From the NCBI GenBank assembly GCA_024232965.1, contig JACKQF010000008.1, forward strand, positions 1 through 64,000: DNA of 64,000 nt, written 5' to 3'. Within the stretch, counting starts at the first letter, position 1, and every line of letters begins with the position of its first letter. Under the pieces are notes generated by a model, which did no database searches, was not told the origin of the DNA, and worked only from the letters and a program-made list of their open reading frames with translations. The position numbers and the translations under genes were made by a program. The DNA is from Verrucomicrobiaceae bacterium. Its GTDB lineage: Bacteria > Verrucomicrobiota > Verrucomicrobiia > Verrucomicrobiales > Verrucomicrobiaceae. Shown here piece by piece: positions 1 to 8,112 of this stretch.

Positions 1-58
1 GAAAAAATGGCGTCAAAATCGGTGCGACACACGCGCCCACGGTGACGATGCAGGAGGC

Positions 59-313
59 ATGGAAGCTCCCCTTCAGCCCTACCATGTGTTCTTGTTCATC
101 AACGGCAGCCAAGTCGGCGACAACCAGACCTTCAAGGACTGGTATGCCGACGATGCCGCCGCCGTTGCCGATACCCGCGCCTTCTTCACCGCCCAGGGCT
201 ACCAAGTGGACGAGGTGACCGCCTCCCACGGCGAAGTCCGTCCAGCCAATGACCTGCTGCCCGCAATACACGGCCGCATCCTCACCGTGCGCCTGACCAA
301 CCCTCCAGCCTGA
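59..313 (+). CDS. Small hypothetical protein, 84 aa
   Basis: I do not recognise the family. The protein is soluble-looking, with no signal peptide or membrane segment, and has an acidic middle (KDWYADDAAAVADTRAFF). The start is uncertain: the ATG at 59 has an AGGAGG only one base upstream, which is too close to serve it. The same frame is open back to position 2, so the gene may begin outside the window. It is followed closely by a tiny membrane peptide and an AAA+ ATPase on the same strand, so they may be cotranscribed. Confidence 0.5.
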   Translation: MEAPLQPYHVFLFINGSQVGDNQTFKDWYADDAAAVADTRAFFTAQGYQVDEVTASHGEVRPANDLLPAIHGRILTVRLTNPPA

Positions 314-319
314 ACCTCC

Positions 320-397
320 ATGCGCTTCGATCTCGACGCCCTTTATGCCTGGATCACCGTGGCGGCTCTCTTCGCCGCCTTGGTGGTCTTTGGCTGA
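320..397 (+). CDS. Possible 25-aa membrane peptide
   Basis: A short reading frame starts 6 bases after the preceding stop. It encodes a 25-residue peptide with one hydrophobic stretch (WITVAALFAALVVFG) that could span a membrane. There is no clear ribosome binding site and no family match I can name. The support is position in a possible operon plus the hydrophobic profile only. Confidence 0.25.
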   Translation: MRFDLDALYAWITVAALFAALVVFG

Positions 398-447
398 TTC
401 ATCCGCAAGCTGCGGACACGCCACCCGAACCCCAACCCGCCGCCATC

Positions 448-1410
448 ATGCCCGCCCAGACCACCCTAACCCAGCACAGCCCCGAAATTGAACTGCCGCC
501 CGATGCCGCCACCGCCGATGACCACCGCAACCCGCGCCGGCGGCGCACCGCTGCCGAGCCTGAACCCCAGCCGGTTGGCGATCTCGTCCATCCCGAGCCC
601 CGCCACGACATCGACAAGCTGATCCTGCATCCGCAGGTGAAGACCGACATCCTCGCCGGGCTGCGCGCCTTGGAGATGCGCGAGCACCTTGAGGCCGTGT
701 GGAACCTCAGCGCCATCCAGCCGCAGCAGGGGCGCTGCATTCTGAACTTCTACGGACCGCCCGGCACCGGAAAGACGCGCGCCGCCCTGGGCATCGCCCT
801 GCGCCTGGGCAAGCCGCTCTACCAGGTGGACTACAGCGCCGTGATTTCCAAATACTTGGGGGACACCGCCAAGCACATCAAGGCAGTGTTCCTGGCGGCG
901 CAAGAGCAGGACGCGGTGCTGTTCTTTGACGAGGCCGACAGCCTACTCTCCAAGCGCGTCGCCACAGGCGAATCCTGCTCGACCAGCATCAACCAAAACC
1001 GCAACACGCTGATGCAGGAGTTGGATCGGTTTGATGGCGTGGTGATCGTGACCACCAACCTGTTTGAGAACTATGATCCCGCCCTCCTTCGTCGCATCCA
1101 GCGCCACATCCACTTTCGCCTTCCCAACGCCTCCATGCGCAGGGAGCTGTTCGCCCATCACCTCCCCAACCCGGACCGGGTGACGGCTGATTACGCGGTT
1201 CTCGCGGAGCTATCCAAGGGCCTCAGTGGCGGGGACATCCTGAATGTGTGCGTGAACGCGATTCATGCGGGAAGCGCGGATACTGATCCGGCGAAGTGGC
1301 AGGTCACTCAAGAGATGCTGGAGCGGGAAATCGCCAAGGTGAAGAAAGCGAAGGCGGAGCATGCGGGAGAGAAGGGGAAGAGTCGGAGGAAGATTGGGTT
1401 TGGCTACTGA
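448..1410 (+). CDS. AAA+ ATPase, classic AAA clade (320 aa)
   Basis: Cytoplasmic ATP-driven remodelling ATPase. Walker A is GPPGTGKT at residues 103-110, Walker B is VLFFDEAD around 157-164, sensor 1 is TTN at 202-204, and paired arginines (LLRR, 213-216) sit where the second region of homology places arginine fingers. The N-terminal 50 residues are Arg/Pro/Glu-rich and probably disordered; the last 30 are Lys-rich. A single AAA domain without a recognisable adaptor leaves the substrate unknown. Such lone AAA proteins occur in phages and integrative elements as well as chromosomes. Confidence 0.85.
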   Translation: MPAQTTLTQHSPEIELPPDAATADDHRNPRRRRTAAEPEPQPVGDLVHPEPRHDIDKLILHPQVKTDILAGLRALEMREHLEAVWNLSAIQPQQGRCILNFYGPPGTGKTRAALGIALRLGKPLYQVDYSAVISKYLGDTAKHIKAVFLAAQEQDAVLFFDEADSLLSKRVATGESCSTSINQNRNTLMQELDRFDGVVIVTTNLFENYDPALLRRIQRHIHFRLPNASMRRELFAHHLPNPDRVTADYAVLAELSKGLSGGDILNVCVNAIHAGSADTDPAKWQVTQEMLEREIAKVKKAKAEHAGEKGKSRRKIGFGY

Positions 1411-1558
1411 ACATGCGAATTGCAAATATTTGAATCCCAACAATGCCTTCGGGTAGGAGTCGTTAGAACATTATTATCGAATACCATCAGTAGCTGTTTT
1501 CCTGCCCACGCATTCTAAATCCCGCACCGACACCCGCCACGCCGATTTGGAAACGAAA

Positions 1559-1587
1559 GGCGGCTGGTCGCAGAGCAACCAGCCGCC
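1559..1587 (-). terminator. Rho-independent terminator of the 1607-1864 gene
   Basis: A perfect 10-bp inverted repeat (GGCGGCTGGT / ACCAGCCGCC) with a 9-nt loop. Read on the minus strand it is followed by TTTCGTTT. It lies about 20 bases after the stop of the minus-strand gene. Confidence 0.75.
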
Positions 1588-1606
1588 CACGGACCGGACC
1601 AGCAGC

Positions 1607-1864
1607 TTATGGCTTCTTGGCGGTTTTCACCTTCGCCGCAAACTTGGCGGCGTCTTTGTGGAAGTCCTTGGTGCAGGATTTGCAGCAGAGATACACGTCG
1701 GTGCCTTCGTGGGTGACTTTGACGGCCTTGCCCATGGTGCCGAGGTCTTCGTCAGATACCACGCACTTTTTGAGCGGATAGCTCGTGGGGACGCCTGCAT
1801 CAGCTGCGGAGAGGATTCCTGCGCCGAGGAGCAGGCCGGAGAGGAGGGCGAGGGTGAGTTTCAT
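1607..1864 (-). CDS. Exported small Cys-rich (TRASH/YHS-like) metal-binding protein, 85 aa
   Basis: It has a Sec signal peptide (MKLTLALLSGLLLGAGILSA) followed by about 60 periplasmic residues. These carry a single Cys after KK (KKCVVSDEDLG) and a LCCKSCTKDF motif. A lone Cys followed by a CxxC-type cluster and Phe resembles TRASH/YHS heavy-metal-binding modules. The lysine-rich C-terminus is typical of small periplasmic proteins. Its place at the edge of a metal-efflux region supports a role in binding or buffering a thiophilic metal in the periplasm. That role is inferred. Confidence 0.75.
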   Translation of the reverse strand: MKLTLALLSGLLLGAGILSAADAGVPTSYPLKKCVVSDEDLGTMGKAVKVTHEGTDVYLCCKSCTKDFHKDAAKFAAKVKTAKKP

Positions 1865-1976
1865 GATGGATTCAGTGTTTGGGTTTGTGATCGTCCAAAG
1901 GTGCGGACGGAGGGTGCAACTCCGACGGAAGGCCTACCCCTCAAATTTTTTCAATTCGGCGGTGGCTGAAAATGAA

Positions 1977-2008
1977 AAGCCGCCTGCGGGGCAAATCACA
2001 GGAGGCTT
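1977..2008 (-). terminator. Terminator-like hairpin after the 2027-2341 gene
   Basis: AAGCCGCCTG pairs with CAGGAGGCTT (one mismatch) across a 12-nt loop. On the minus strand it is followed by TTTTCATTTTC. It lies 18 bases past the stop of the lipoprotein gene. Confidence 0.6.
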
Positions 2009-2026
2009 CGGGGGCTGCCAGTGTGC

Positions 2027-2341
2027 TTAGTGCTGCGTGCAGTGACGCAGAGTGCCTCCGCAGGATTTGCACACATGCTTGGTGAGACTGCCGGTCTTCA
2101 TCATGGCGATGATCTGATTTTCACAGTCGGGGCAGGACATGCGGCTGGCGTCACGTAGAGTGACGATGCCTTTGTTGCCTGGACCGTAGCCCGTGAACGG
2201 CGCTTTGAAGTGAACGGTGCCACACTTGTCGCAGCTCACGGCGGCGGTGGGTGCGGAGGATGGAGCCTGGCAGGACGCGAGAAGCAGCGTGCCGATGGCA
2301 GCAAGTCCGAGAAGCGAGGTGCGGATGAGTTTCGTATTCAT
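2027..2341 (-). CDS. Small lipoprotein with three CxxC-type pairs, 104 aa
   Basis: The start at 2341 was chosen because it opens a lipoprotein signal (MNTKLIRTSLLGLAAIGTLL then LASC); upstream in-frame Met codons give a non-signal extension. The mature part contains CDKCGTVHF, CPDCENQ and CKSCGGT plus a C-terminal HCTQH, a zinc-ribbon-like set of Cys pairs. The likely role is a membrane-anchored periplasmic metal-binding protein of the neighbouring metal-resistance set. The ligand is unknown. Confidence 0.75.
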   Translation of the reverse strand: MNTKLIRTSLLGLAAIGTLLLASCQAPSSAPTAAVSCDKCGTVHFKAPFTGYGPGNKGIVTLRDASRMSCPDCENQIIAMMKTGSLTKHVCKSCGGTLRHCTQH

Positions 2342-2474
2342 GGTATGGATGTGTTTGGTTTGTGTTTGGTTTTCGGAGCGAGTATCTGACCCGCCCTCAT
2401 GGTCTGCAACTCCACGTCCGCGAGAACCCCTCCAGCTTCCCAATCCGCTCATCATGCAGCGCAAGATCAGCGCA

Positions 2475-3050
2475 TCACAGGCTGGCATCGAGCATCTGAC
2501 GAAGCATCTGGCGTGCTCGATAAACACGCACCTCCACCGCTTTGACCGAACAGCGCAACGCCGCTGCGATCTCGGCCTGGCTCATCTGCTCGACGGCAAA
2601 CAAGAGCAAGGCCTCCCGCAGTTCCGAGGGTAGCCGTGCGATGGCTTTGTTCACCTGCGCGGTCTTTTCGTTTAGCGCGGCGGCGTCGTCCGGTGTGGGT
2701 TGTGGATCGACCGGATCATACGTGAGATCGCCGGCCTCATTTTCCATCGGAACGGTGGGATGTCGGCCTTTCCAGCGGGCGTGACTGCGGGCGAGATTGG
2801 AGGCGATGTGAAAGAGGTAGGTCGAGAAGGCGGCGGTCGGCTTGTAGCTCTTCCTGCTGGTGTAGAGGCGCACAAAAGTTTCCTGCGCGAGATCGGTGGC
2901 CGTGGCATGATCTCCGACCATGCGAAGGAGGAAGGAGGCCACTCGATCCCGCCAACGGTGCATCAGTTCGTTCAAAGCCAGATCCTCGCCCGCAGCGAGC
3001 TTCTGCATGAGCGGGATGTTTTCCTCGTCTGGGTAGCTCATGAGCGGCAC
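2475..3050 (-). CDS. ECF sigma factor, CnrH-like, 191 aa
   Basis: RNA polymerase sigma-70 family, extracytoplasmic-function class. Region 2 is present (DLAQETFVRLY and the following AFSTYLFHIASNLARSHARW). The C-terminal region 4 helix-turn-helix is AEIAAALRCSVKAVEVRVYR. The first start is GTG at 3050; an ATG at 3041 is equally possible. It is the last gene of a three-gene operon after a membrane anti-sigma-like gene (3853-3530) and a periplasmic sensor (3533-3057), the Y-X-H order of cobalt/nickel cnr loci. It therefore probably turns on the nearby metal-efflux genes when metal is sensed. Target promoters were not identified. Confidence 0.88.
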   Translation of the reverse strand: MPLMSYPDEENIPLMQKLAAGEDLALNELMHRWRDRVASFLLRMVGDHATATDLAQETFVRLYTSRKSYKPTAAFSTYLFHIASNLARSHARWKGRHPTVPMENEAGDLTYDPVDPQPTPDDAAALNEKTAQVNKAIARLPSELREALLLFAVEQMSQAEIAAALRCSVKAVEVRVYRARQMLRQMLDASL

Positions 3051-3056
3051 GCGTGG

Positions 3057-3533
3057 TTAATGCCCGTGGCCGACGGATTCCGCTGAGCCGATGACCTGCG
3101 GCAGCATTGCATCGAGATACTGACGTGCCTGGGTTTTGGACATGACGCCTGCTGTTTGATGCAGGTGGCGCAAGAGAGCCTTCTGACATTCGACGTGAAC
3201 GGCTGCCTGCTCCTGCAAGGCGGCATCAAACTCCGGCGTGGACAGGTTTCCTTGAGAAGCGAGGTGGCTGAGCATTTTCCTGGCCGCCATCACTTTCATA
3301 CACATGGCCTCGCAGGTGGGTTTGTAGGCGAGGTGCAGTGCTTTGACTTTCTCAAACTGGGCGTCGTCGAGCTTGAGTTCCTGGTGCAGCCATTCCAATT
3401 CGGGCAGCATCGTCTCGCCATCATGTGAAGTGGTGTCCAGACGGGTGCCGCACTGGCATTGATTGCGGGTGATGAAAAAGGCCGCCGTGGAGGCTGTCAC
3501 GGCAAGGAGGAGAATGATGAGTCCGCGTTTCAT
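3057..3533 (-). CDS. Membrane-anchored periplasmic metal sensor, CnrX/Metal_resist-like, 158 aa
   Basis: The N-terminal anchor or signal is LIILLLAVTASTAAFF. The periplasmic domain is helical and Cys/His/Met-rich (CQCGTR, WLHQELKLDDAQFEKVKALH, CEAMCMKV, HVECQKALLRHLHQ, terminal HGH). The pattern WLHxELxLxxxQFxKVxxLH fits the heavy-metal-resistance/CnrX/Spy-like four-helix family. In CnrX, His/Glu/Met side chains bind Ni or Co and release the sigma factor. The gene overlaps the upstream anti-sigma gene by 4 bp (ATGA), implying translational coupling. The metal specificity cannot be read from the sequence. Confidence 0.75.
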   Translation of the reverse strand: MKRGLIILLLAVTASTAAFFITRNQCQCGTRLDTTSHDGETMLPELEWLHQELKLDDAQFEKVKALHLAYKPTCEAMCMKVMAARKMLSHLASQGNLSTPEFDAALQEQAAVHVECQKALLRHLHQTAGVMSKTQARQYLDAMLPQVIGSAESVGHGH

Positions 3534-3853
3534 TGCTGAGTGACGAGATGCGCTGGATGCAGCGGATTGATGGAGGCGAAGTAGGCCGTGCGCTGAGCGG
3601 ATGCGCTGCTCTCTCTCACGGTCAGACCACCAAGACTCGCGCCAAAGACCAGCATCACCGCAATCACAGCGACAGCAGGCGCGGGCCTGGAAATCCAGAG
3701 TAACAACGCCTCCGCGATCTCACGCCATCCGCCAAGGATGGACGCCGGGGAAGCCACGGAGACACGTTCCCAGACCTCGCGATTGAAAGAGGCTGGCAGT
3801 TCCATTCTGGGGTGGGACTGGCGGATGAGAGAATCGAGTTCGTGATCGTTCAT
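3530..3853 (-). CDS. Putative anti-sigma factor, CnrY-like, 107 aa
   Basis: The short cytoplasmic N-terminus (MNDHELDSLIRQSHPRMELP) is followed by one transmembrane helix around residues 58-78 (AVAVIAVMLVFGASLGGLTV) and a short periplasmic tail. This topology, the size and the first position in an operon with a CnrX-like sensor and an ECF sigma match CnrY-type anti-sigma factors, which hold the sigma with a short N-terminal peptide. No sequence signature proves the assignment; the call rests on topology and context. Confidence 0.6.
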   Translation of the reverse strand: MNDHELDSLIRQSHPRMELPASFNREVWERVSVASPASILGGWREIAEALLLWISRPAPAVAVIAVMLVFGASLGGLTVRESSASAQRTAYFASINPLHPAHLVTQQ

Positions 3854-3938
3854 GACGCAGAAAGATGTCGGATGATGGTTGAAAGTTCAACACACCAGGA
3901 CATCCGATGCCTGGCGGGCTGGAAGGGTGGTTGACCCC

Positions 3939-4229
3939 TTAGTTGGCGCACTGCTGGCGCTCCGTTTTCTTGCAGTTCTTACCAGCGTGAGGCATCGCGC
4001 AGCCGGTGTTGCATTCGATGCTCTTGTTCACCACGAGGCCGTTCTTGATGCCGTTCGTGGTGTAGCGCGACTTGGTTTCGCAGCAGGACTTGAAGGCAGG
4101 CTTGGCGGGTGCGCTAGACTTGGGGGCGGTGAAGGCCGGAGGCAATCCTTTCCAAGGATTGGCGCTGGCGCTAGTGGAACTGAAGCTGACAACAAGGGCG
4201 ACAGCGAGGAGGGTGAGTTTCGTTTTCAT
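3939..4229 (-). CDS. Exported Cys-rich small protein, 96 aa
   Basis: The start at 4229 gives a clean Sec signal peptide (MKTKLTLLAVALVVSFSS...ASA). The mature part has scattered cysteines (KSCCETKS, ECNTGCAMPHAGKNCKK, QQCAN) and many lysines. No family is recognised. Like its neighbours it is probably a periplasmic metal-binding protein. It lies upstream of the CnrYXH-like operon with an 85-bp gap, so it may have its own promoter. Confidence 0.65.
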   Translation of the reverse strand: MKTKLTLLAVALVVSFSSTSASANPWKGLPPAFTAPKSSAPAKPAFKSCCETKSRYTTNGIKNGLVVNKSIECNTGCAMPHAGKNCKKTERQQCAN

Positions 4230-4432
4230 GGTTGGATTTGGTTTGCTAGGTGGTTTTGGTTGGGCGCGATGTTGTGCGCTCATCCAGTGCAACTCCACCC
4301 CTTGCCAAACCCCTCGGTTTTTCTGCACAATATCTCACGCGCTTTGAATAGTTCGGCACGAGCGCCGTCGAAATTGAGCTGCCCACATTGAAATCAGATG
4401 GGCGGTCATTCAAACCATCAAAACAACATTCC

Positions 4433-4669
4433 ATGAAGTCATTCACGAACCTCTCTCGCACGGCCACCGTCACGGGTGCTGTGCTCGCCCTGGCGCTTGT
4501 CGCCGCTTTCGCCATGCCTTCCCAGGCCGCTTATGTGGCCGACAAGGCCATGTCCACCGCACGCGCTGCGGTCATGCATCTGTGCCAGCGCTTCTGCGGC
4601 AATCATCATCACCACCACGGCCATCAATGGTGTGGTCATGGTAAAGACTACTGGTGCCCTGGGCACTGA
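4433..4669 (+). CDS. Exported His-rich peptide, 78 aa
   Basis: The Sec signal spans the first 35 residues or so (TGAVLALALVAAFAMPSQA). The short mature peptide ends in NHHHHHGHQWCGHGKDYWCPGH, a dense His/Cys cluster suited to binding Ni, Co, Zn or Cu. The start at 4433 was preferred over the in-frame ATG at 4388 because it places the signal peptide near the N-terminus. It is on the opposite strand to most metal genes here and convergent with the next gene. Function beyond metal binding is unknown. Confidence 0.65.
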   Translation: MKSFTNLSRTATVTGAVLALALVAAFAMPSQAAYVADKAMSTARAAVMHLCQRFCGNHHHHHGHQWCGHGKDYWCPGH

Positions 4670-4677
4670 GCAGCGGC

Positions 4678-5064
4678 TCAATGCTTGCCTTCGCTTCCCT
4701 CCATCTCCTTCATGAAGCGCGCACCGTCTTCGGGGGACATCAGGCGGCTGATGTCCTCATGATGATGGTACTTTTCGTCACGAGTGCGGGAGGGTTTGAT
4801 GCTGAAAGGGCTGCCATTGCCGTGGAAGTCGAGTTCGATCTGTTTAATGCGCTCCGCCTGCTCGTCATTGATGTGATAGGTGGACTTCCACTTCTGCACA
4901 GTGATTGAAATGGAAGCCGTTTGCTGGTTGATCGAATGGATGTGCAAAAAGATGGCCGGAAAAACAAGGAGCATGAACAGAATGCCGAAGACAATGGACT
5001 TATCCCGCAGCGACAATTTGGTGGGCGCGGGCGCGGCTTTCGGTTTGCGGGAGGTTTTGCCCAT
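4678..5064 (-). CDS. Single-pass membrane protein next to a P1B ATPase, 128 aa
   Basis: A basic, Pro/Ala-rich cytoplasmic N-terminus is followed by one transmembrane helix (IVFGILFMLLVFPAIFLHIH) and a helical periplasmic domain with HHHED and a Met/His C-terminus. No family is recognised. It starts 7 bp after the stop of the P-type ATPase gene and is almost certainly cotranscribed with it, so a helper or metal-binding role for that pump is plausible. That role is inferred. Confidence 0.7.
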   Translation of the reverse strand: MGKTSRKPKAAPAPTKLSLRDKSIVFGILFMLLVFPAIFLHIHSINQQTASISITVQKWKSTYHINDEQAERIKQIELDFHGNGSPFSIKPSRTRDEKYHHHEDISRLMSPEDGARFMKEMEGSEGKH

Positions 5065-5071
5065 GGCGCTG

Positions 5072-7042
5072 TTACGTGAGGGTTCTCGCGCCTCCGAGGA
5101 GTCGGAGCGCGTTTAAGATCACGAGCAATGTCGCACCCGTGTCCGCGAGGATGGCGAGCCATAGGCTGGCGTGGCCGGTGAAGGCGAGGATGAGGAAGAC
5201 GGCCTTGATGATGAGTGCGAAGGCGACATTGAACTGGATGATGCCGAGGGTGCGACGGCCCAGCATGACGGCCTCGGCCACGCGGGTGAGGTCGTCCTTC
5301 ATGAGGGCCATGTCGGCGGTCTCAATGGCGGTGTCGCTGCCGATGGCTCCCATGGCGATGCCGACACTCGCAAGGGCGAGTGCGGGGGCGTCGTTCACGC
5401 CATCGCCGATCATACCGACATAATGATGCTCGGCCATGAGGCGGCGGATGTGCTCGATCTTCTGATCAGGCATGAGGTCGCCATAGGCTTCATCAATGCC
5501 CGCTTGCCGGGCGATGGCATCGACGGTGCGTTGATTGTCGCCGCTGAGCATGACGACTTTTTCAATGCCTGCGTCGTGCAGCAGGGTGAGTGCGTTGGCG
5601 GCCTCGGGCCGCATGGTGTCGCCGATGCTGAGGATGCCGAGGATGGCACCGGCACAGCCTTCATGCGGCGTGTGGCCGAGGATGGCGAGGGACTGGCCTT
5701 TGCCTTCGATCTCGGTGAGGCGGGTCTCGATCTCCGGGCTGCATAGTCCCAGCTCATGCGCCATCTTGTGATTGCCGATGAAGTGCGGGTGGCCGTCGAT
5801 GACGGCGGTGGCACCGCGTCCGGTGACGGATTGATACTGTGCAGATTCGCTCCAAGTGATGCCCTTAGCTTGTGCAGCGGCAACGACGGCCTTTGCCAGC
5901 GGATGCTCGGAGTGTGCATCAATGGCGGCAGCGCGACGCATGATTTCCTCCTCCGTTATGTCGCCGATGAGGGTGATGCCTGTGACCTGCGGCCTGCCTT
6001 GCGTGATGGTGCCGGTCTTGTCCACGGCGAGGGCGCGGAGCTTGCCAACGGCCTCAAGATGGGCACCGCCTTTGATCAAGACGCCGCGCCGTGCGAGCGC
6101 GGTGAGGCCGGAGACAATGGAAACGGGTGTGGCAATGACGAGGGCACAAGGACAGGCGATGACGAGCAACACGAGCGCACGATACGTCCACTCCGACCAC
6201 GCACCGCCCATGAGCAAGGGCGGCAGCAACGCGACGAGCAAGGCCGCGACAAACACAGCGGGCGTGTAAATGGTGGCGAACTTGTCCACGAAGCGTTGCG
6301 TGGGGGCTTTCTGTTCCTCCGCTTCCTCGACCAGTTTGATGATGCGGGCGAGCGTGGAGTCGCTGGCGGCTTTCATCACGCGAACGGTGAGCGAGCCTTC
6401 GCCATTGATGGTGCCTGCGAAGACGGTGTCGCCGGGCTTCTTCTCCACCGGCACGGATTCGCCCGTGATGGGCGCTTGATTCACAGCGGAGTCACCGGCG
6501 ATGACTTCGCCATCCAGCGGGATGCTGCTACCGCTGCGCACGCTGATTTCCGAGCCGACGGTCACTTCTGCCACGGGCACTTCTTTGGCACTGCCATCGG
6601 CTCCTTTGACCAAGGCGGTTTGTGGCGTGAGCTTTAACAAAGCGGCGATGGCACGCCGCGCACGACCCACGCTCCAGGACTCCAGCAGTTCCGACAGGGC
6701 AAAGAGAAAGACGACAGCGGCACCTTCCGCGCCTTCGCCCACGAGCCATGCGCCCGTGACGGCCACGGTCATGAGCACGTTCATATCGAGCCGCAGTTTC
6801 TTGAGGGCCTTGAAGGCCGCAGGGAAGACCAGCAAGCCACCTGCCAGTGTGGCGAGGGCGAAGCAGATCGTGTGCAGCATGGCTGGCCCGAGTGTCAGCC
6901 ATTGCAAAAGCATCCCGAGGCCAAGCAGAGTGCCAGAGGTGATGACGAGCGCGTTGCGCGGCAGCGGTGTGTCATCATGCCCGTGCTCGCATGAGCCGCA
7001 TGACTTGGATTCGGAATCGGTGTGGGTGTCTTCGGTGCTCAT
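5072..7042 (-). CDS. P1B-type heavy-metal ATPase (Zn/Cd/Pb group), 656 aa
   Basis: Inner-membrane ATP-driven exporter of divalent metal cations to the periplasm. The N-terminal tail has a short Cys/His cluster (CGSCEHGHDD) instead of a full HMA domain. Key elements: TGES at 193-196 (actuator), CPC at 297-299 in the metal-translocating helix, DKTGTITQG at 341-349 (phosphorylated Asp), SEHPLA (ATP-binding HP locus) and GDGVNDAPAL (hinge). The last helices carry the Lys and Asp expected in the ZntA/CadA (P1B-2) group (IIKAVFLILAF; ILADTGATLLV). The length is normal for a member lacking the HMA domain. It is divergent from a His/Gly-rich exported peptide gene. Confidence 0.93.
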   Translation of the reverse strand: MSTEDTHTDSESKSCGSCEHGHDDTPLPRNALVITSGTLLGLGMLLQWLTLGPAMLHTICFALATLAGGLLVFPAAFKALKKLRLDMNVLMTVAVTGAWLVGEGAEGAAVVFLFALSELLESWSVGRARRAIAALLKLTPQTALVKGADGSAKEVPVAEVTVGSEISVRSGSSIPLDGEVIAGDSAVNQAPITGESVPVEKKPGDTVFAGTINGEGSLTVRVMKAASDSTLARIIKLVEEAEEQKAPTQRFVDKFATIYTPAVFVAALLVALLPPLLMGGAWSEWTYRALVLLVIACPCALVIATPVSIVSGLTALARRGVLIKGGAHLEAVGKLRALAVDKTGTITQGRPQVTGITLIGDITEEEIMRRAAAIDAHSEHPLAKAVVAAAQAKGITWSESAQYQSVTGRGATAVIDGHPHFIGNHKMAHELGLCSPEIETRLTEIEGKGQSLAILGHTPHEGCAGAILGILSIGDTMRPEAANALTLLHDAGIEKVVMLSGDNQRTVDAIARQAGIDEAYGDLMPDQKIEHIRRLMAEHHYVGMIGDGVNDAPALALASVGIAMGAIGSDTAIETADMALMKDDLTRVAEAVMLGRRTLGIIQFNVAFALIIKAVFLILAFTGHASLWLAILADTGATLLVILNALRLLGGARTLT

Positions 7043-7152
7043 AGATCAAAGGTGTGAAAAGATGTTGTGCTGCTGAATAGCCGCATGGGCGCTGCGTCTG
7101 ACTGACACGCCGCTGTTGTGCGGCAACGACTCAAACCAAACCCCAACGCATC

Positions 7153-7485
7153 ATGAAAAAACTCATCACCCTCCTGGCTGTCACCGCCAGCTTCGCCGTT
7201 CTCTCTCCTGCCTCGGTGCAGGCACGCGATGATCATGGCCACTCCTCCAGTCGCAGCGTGTCTCACAACTGCGGCTCCTGCGGATCGCCCGTGTATCGCG
7301 AACGCACATTCAATGGCTACGACCGCCACGGCCATCCCGTGTTTGGCTACCGCACGGTCGGACATAGCTGCCGTTCGAGTTCGGGTCATGGTGGAGGACA
7401 CGGCTCCGGTCATGGCTCCAGCAGCGGCGGACACATCAGCCTGCCGGGCTTTCATTTCGACTTTGGCGGCAGTGGCCGTCATTAA
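7153..7485 (+). CDS. Exported His/Gly/Ser-rich protein, 110 aa
   Basis: The signal peptide is MKKLITLLAVTASFAVLSPAS. The mature part has a HNCGSCGSPVYRERTF motif (paired Cys), a FNGYDRHGHPVFGYR stretch and a low-complexity SSGHGGGHGSGHGSSSGGH segment. It is probably a secreted or periplasmic metal-binding protein. It is transcribed divergently from the P1B ATPase across a 110-bp gap that likely holds both promoters, and it ends at a strong terminator. Confidence 0.75.
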   Translation: MKKLITLLAVTASFAVLSPASVQARDDHGHSSSRSVSHNCGSCGSPVYRERTFNGYDRHGHPVFGYRTVGHSCRSSSGHGGGHGSGHGSSSGGHISLPGFHFDFGGSGRH

Positions 7486-7517
7486 CAAGGTGTGCTGAGA
7501 ATTGGGATTCACAGCAC

Positions 7518-7553
7518 AGCCCATCGGAGAGCGATCTCCGGTGGGCTTTTTAT
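7518..7553 (+). terminator. Rho-independent terminator
   Basis: A 13-bp stem (AGCCCATCGGAGA / TCTCCGGTGGGCT, one G-U pair) with a GCGA tetraloop, followed by TTTTTATT. It lies 33 bases after the stop of the His/Gly-rich gene and insulates it from the convergent gene. Confidence 0.92.
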
Positions 7554-7587
7554 TGATGGGCTGCGCGGTTGCTCTCATGCCTGTGCA

Positions 7588-8112
7588 TCAACGGTTGTCG
7601 TCCAAGAGCTTCTTGATGGTGGGGATGCTGTAGGCTTCACCCACCAGTTTTTCGCCCACATAGGCCCGCACGGCCCAGCCATGGTAGCGGTTCCCGGTGG
7701 CTTCGATGCGCTTGTATTTGGCACGTTTGCCAGAGCCGCTTTTCTCTGAGTGCTGAGGCGTGAAATTAAAGCTGACCACAGGCGAGATGAGGCGGGTGCT
7801 TTTGCTTGCCTCAAGCGTGGCTCTGAGATCATTGGATTTCAGAGCGACGATTTTGCCAGCCGCCAAATCATCGGCAAAGAAGGTGCAGATGACTTTGACC
7901 TCGCCTTGAACAGAGGCACTGCCAAAAAGCTCGACTTCGAGGTGCTTTTTCACGACTTCGGCAATGCTGCCCTTGGGGTCATCGTGATCGGTCTTCATCG
8001 TGGCGGAGATGCGGACGGAATTGGTGGACTGCGCTTTGAGCGAGGTTCCGAATCCGAGCAAGAGGGTCAGCAGGATGAGGGATGTGGATTGAAAAAGTCG
8101 TGGGGTATTCAT
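7588..8112 (-). CDS. Exported hypothetical protein, 174 aa
   Basis: The start at 8112 opens a signal peptide (MNTPRLFQSTSLILLTLLLGFG). The mature domain looks beta-rich and globular with no Cys pairs (e.g. VKVICTFFADDLAAGKIVAL, YHGWAVRAYVGEKLVGEAY). No family is recognised. Its start overlaps the stop of the upstream membrane-protein gene by 4 bp, so it is the last gene of the 8.8-7.6 kb group, probably within the first RND operon. Confidence 0.65.
   Translation of the reverse strand: MNTPRLFQSTSLILLTLLLGFGTSLKAQSTNSVRISATMKTDHDDPKGSIAEVVKKHLEVELFGSASVQGEVKVICTFFADDLAAGKIVALKSNDLRATLEASKSTRLISPVVSFNFTPQHSEKSGSGKRAKYKRIEATGNRYHGWAVRAYVGEKLVGEAYSIPTIKKLLDDNR

Noticed and set aside
448..1410. 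RuvB or Lon identity for the AAA+ protein
   Set aside because: No RuvB C-terminal winged helix and no Lon protease domain. The paired-arginine layout fits a classic AAA protein better, so only the clade is called.
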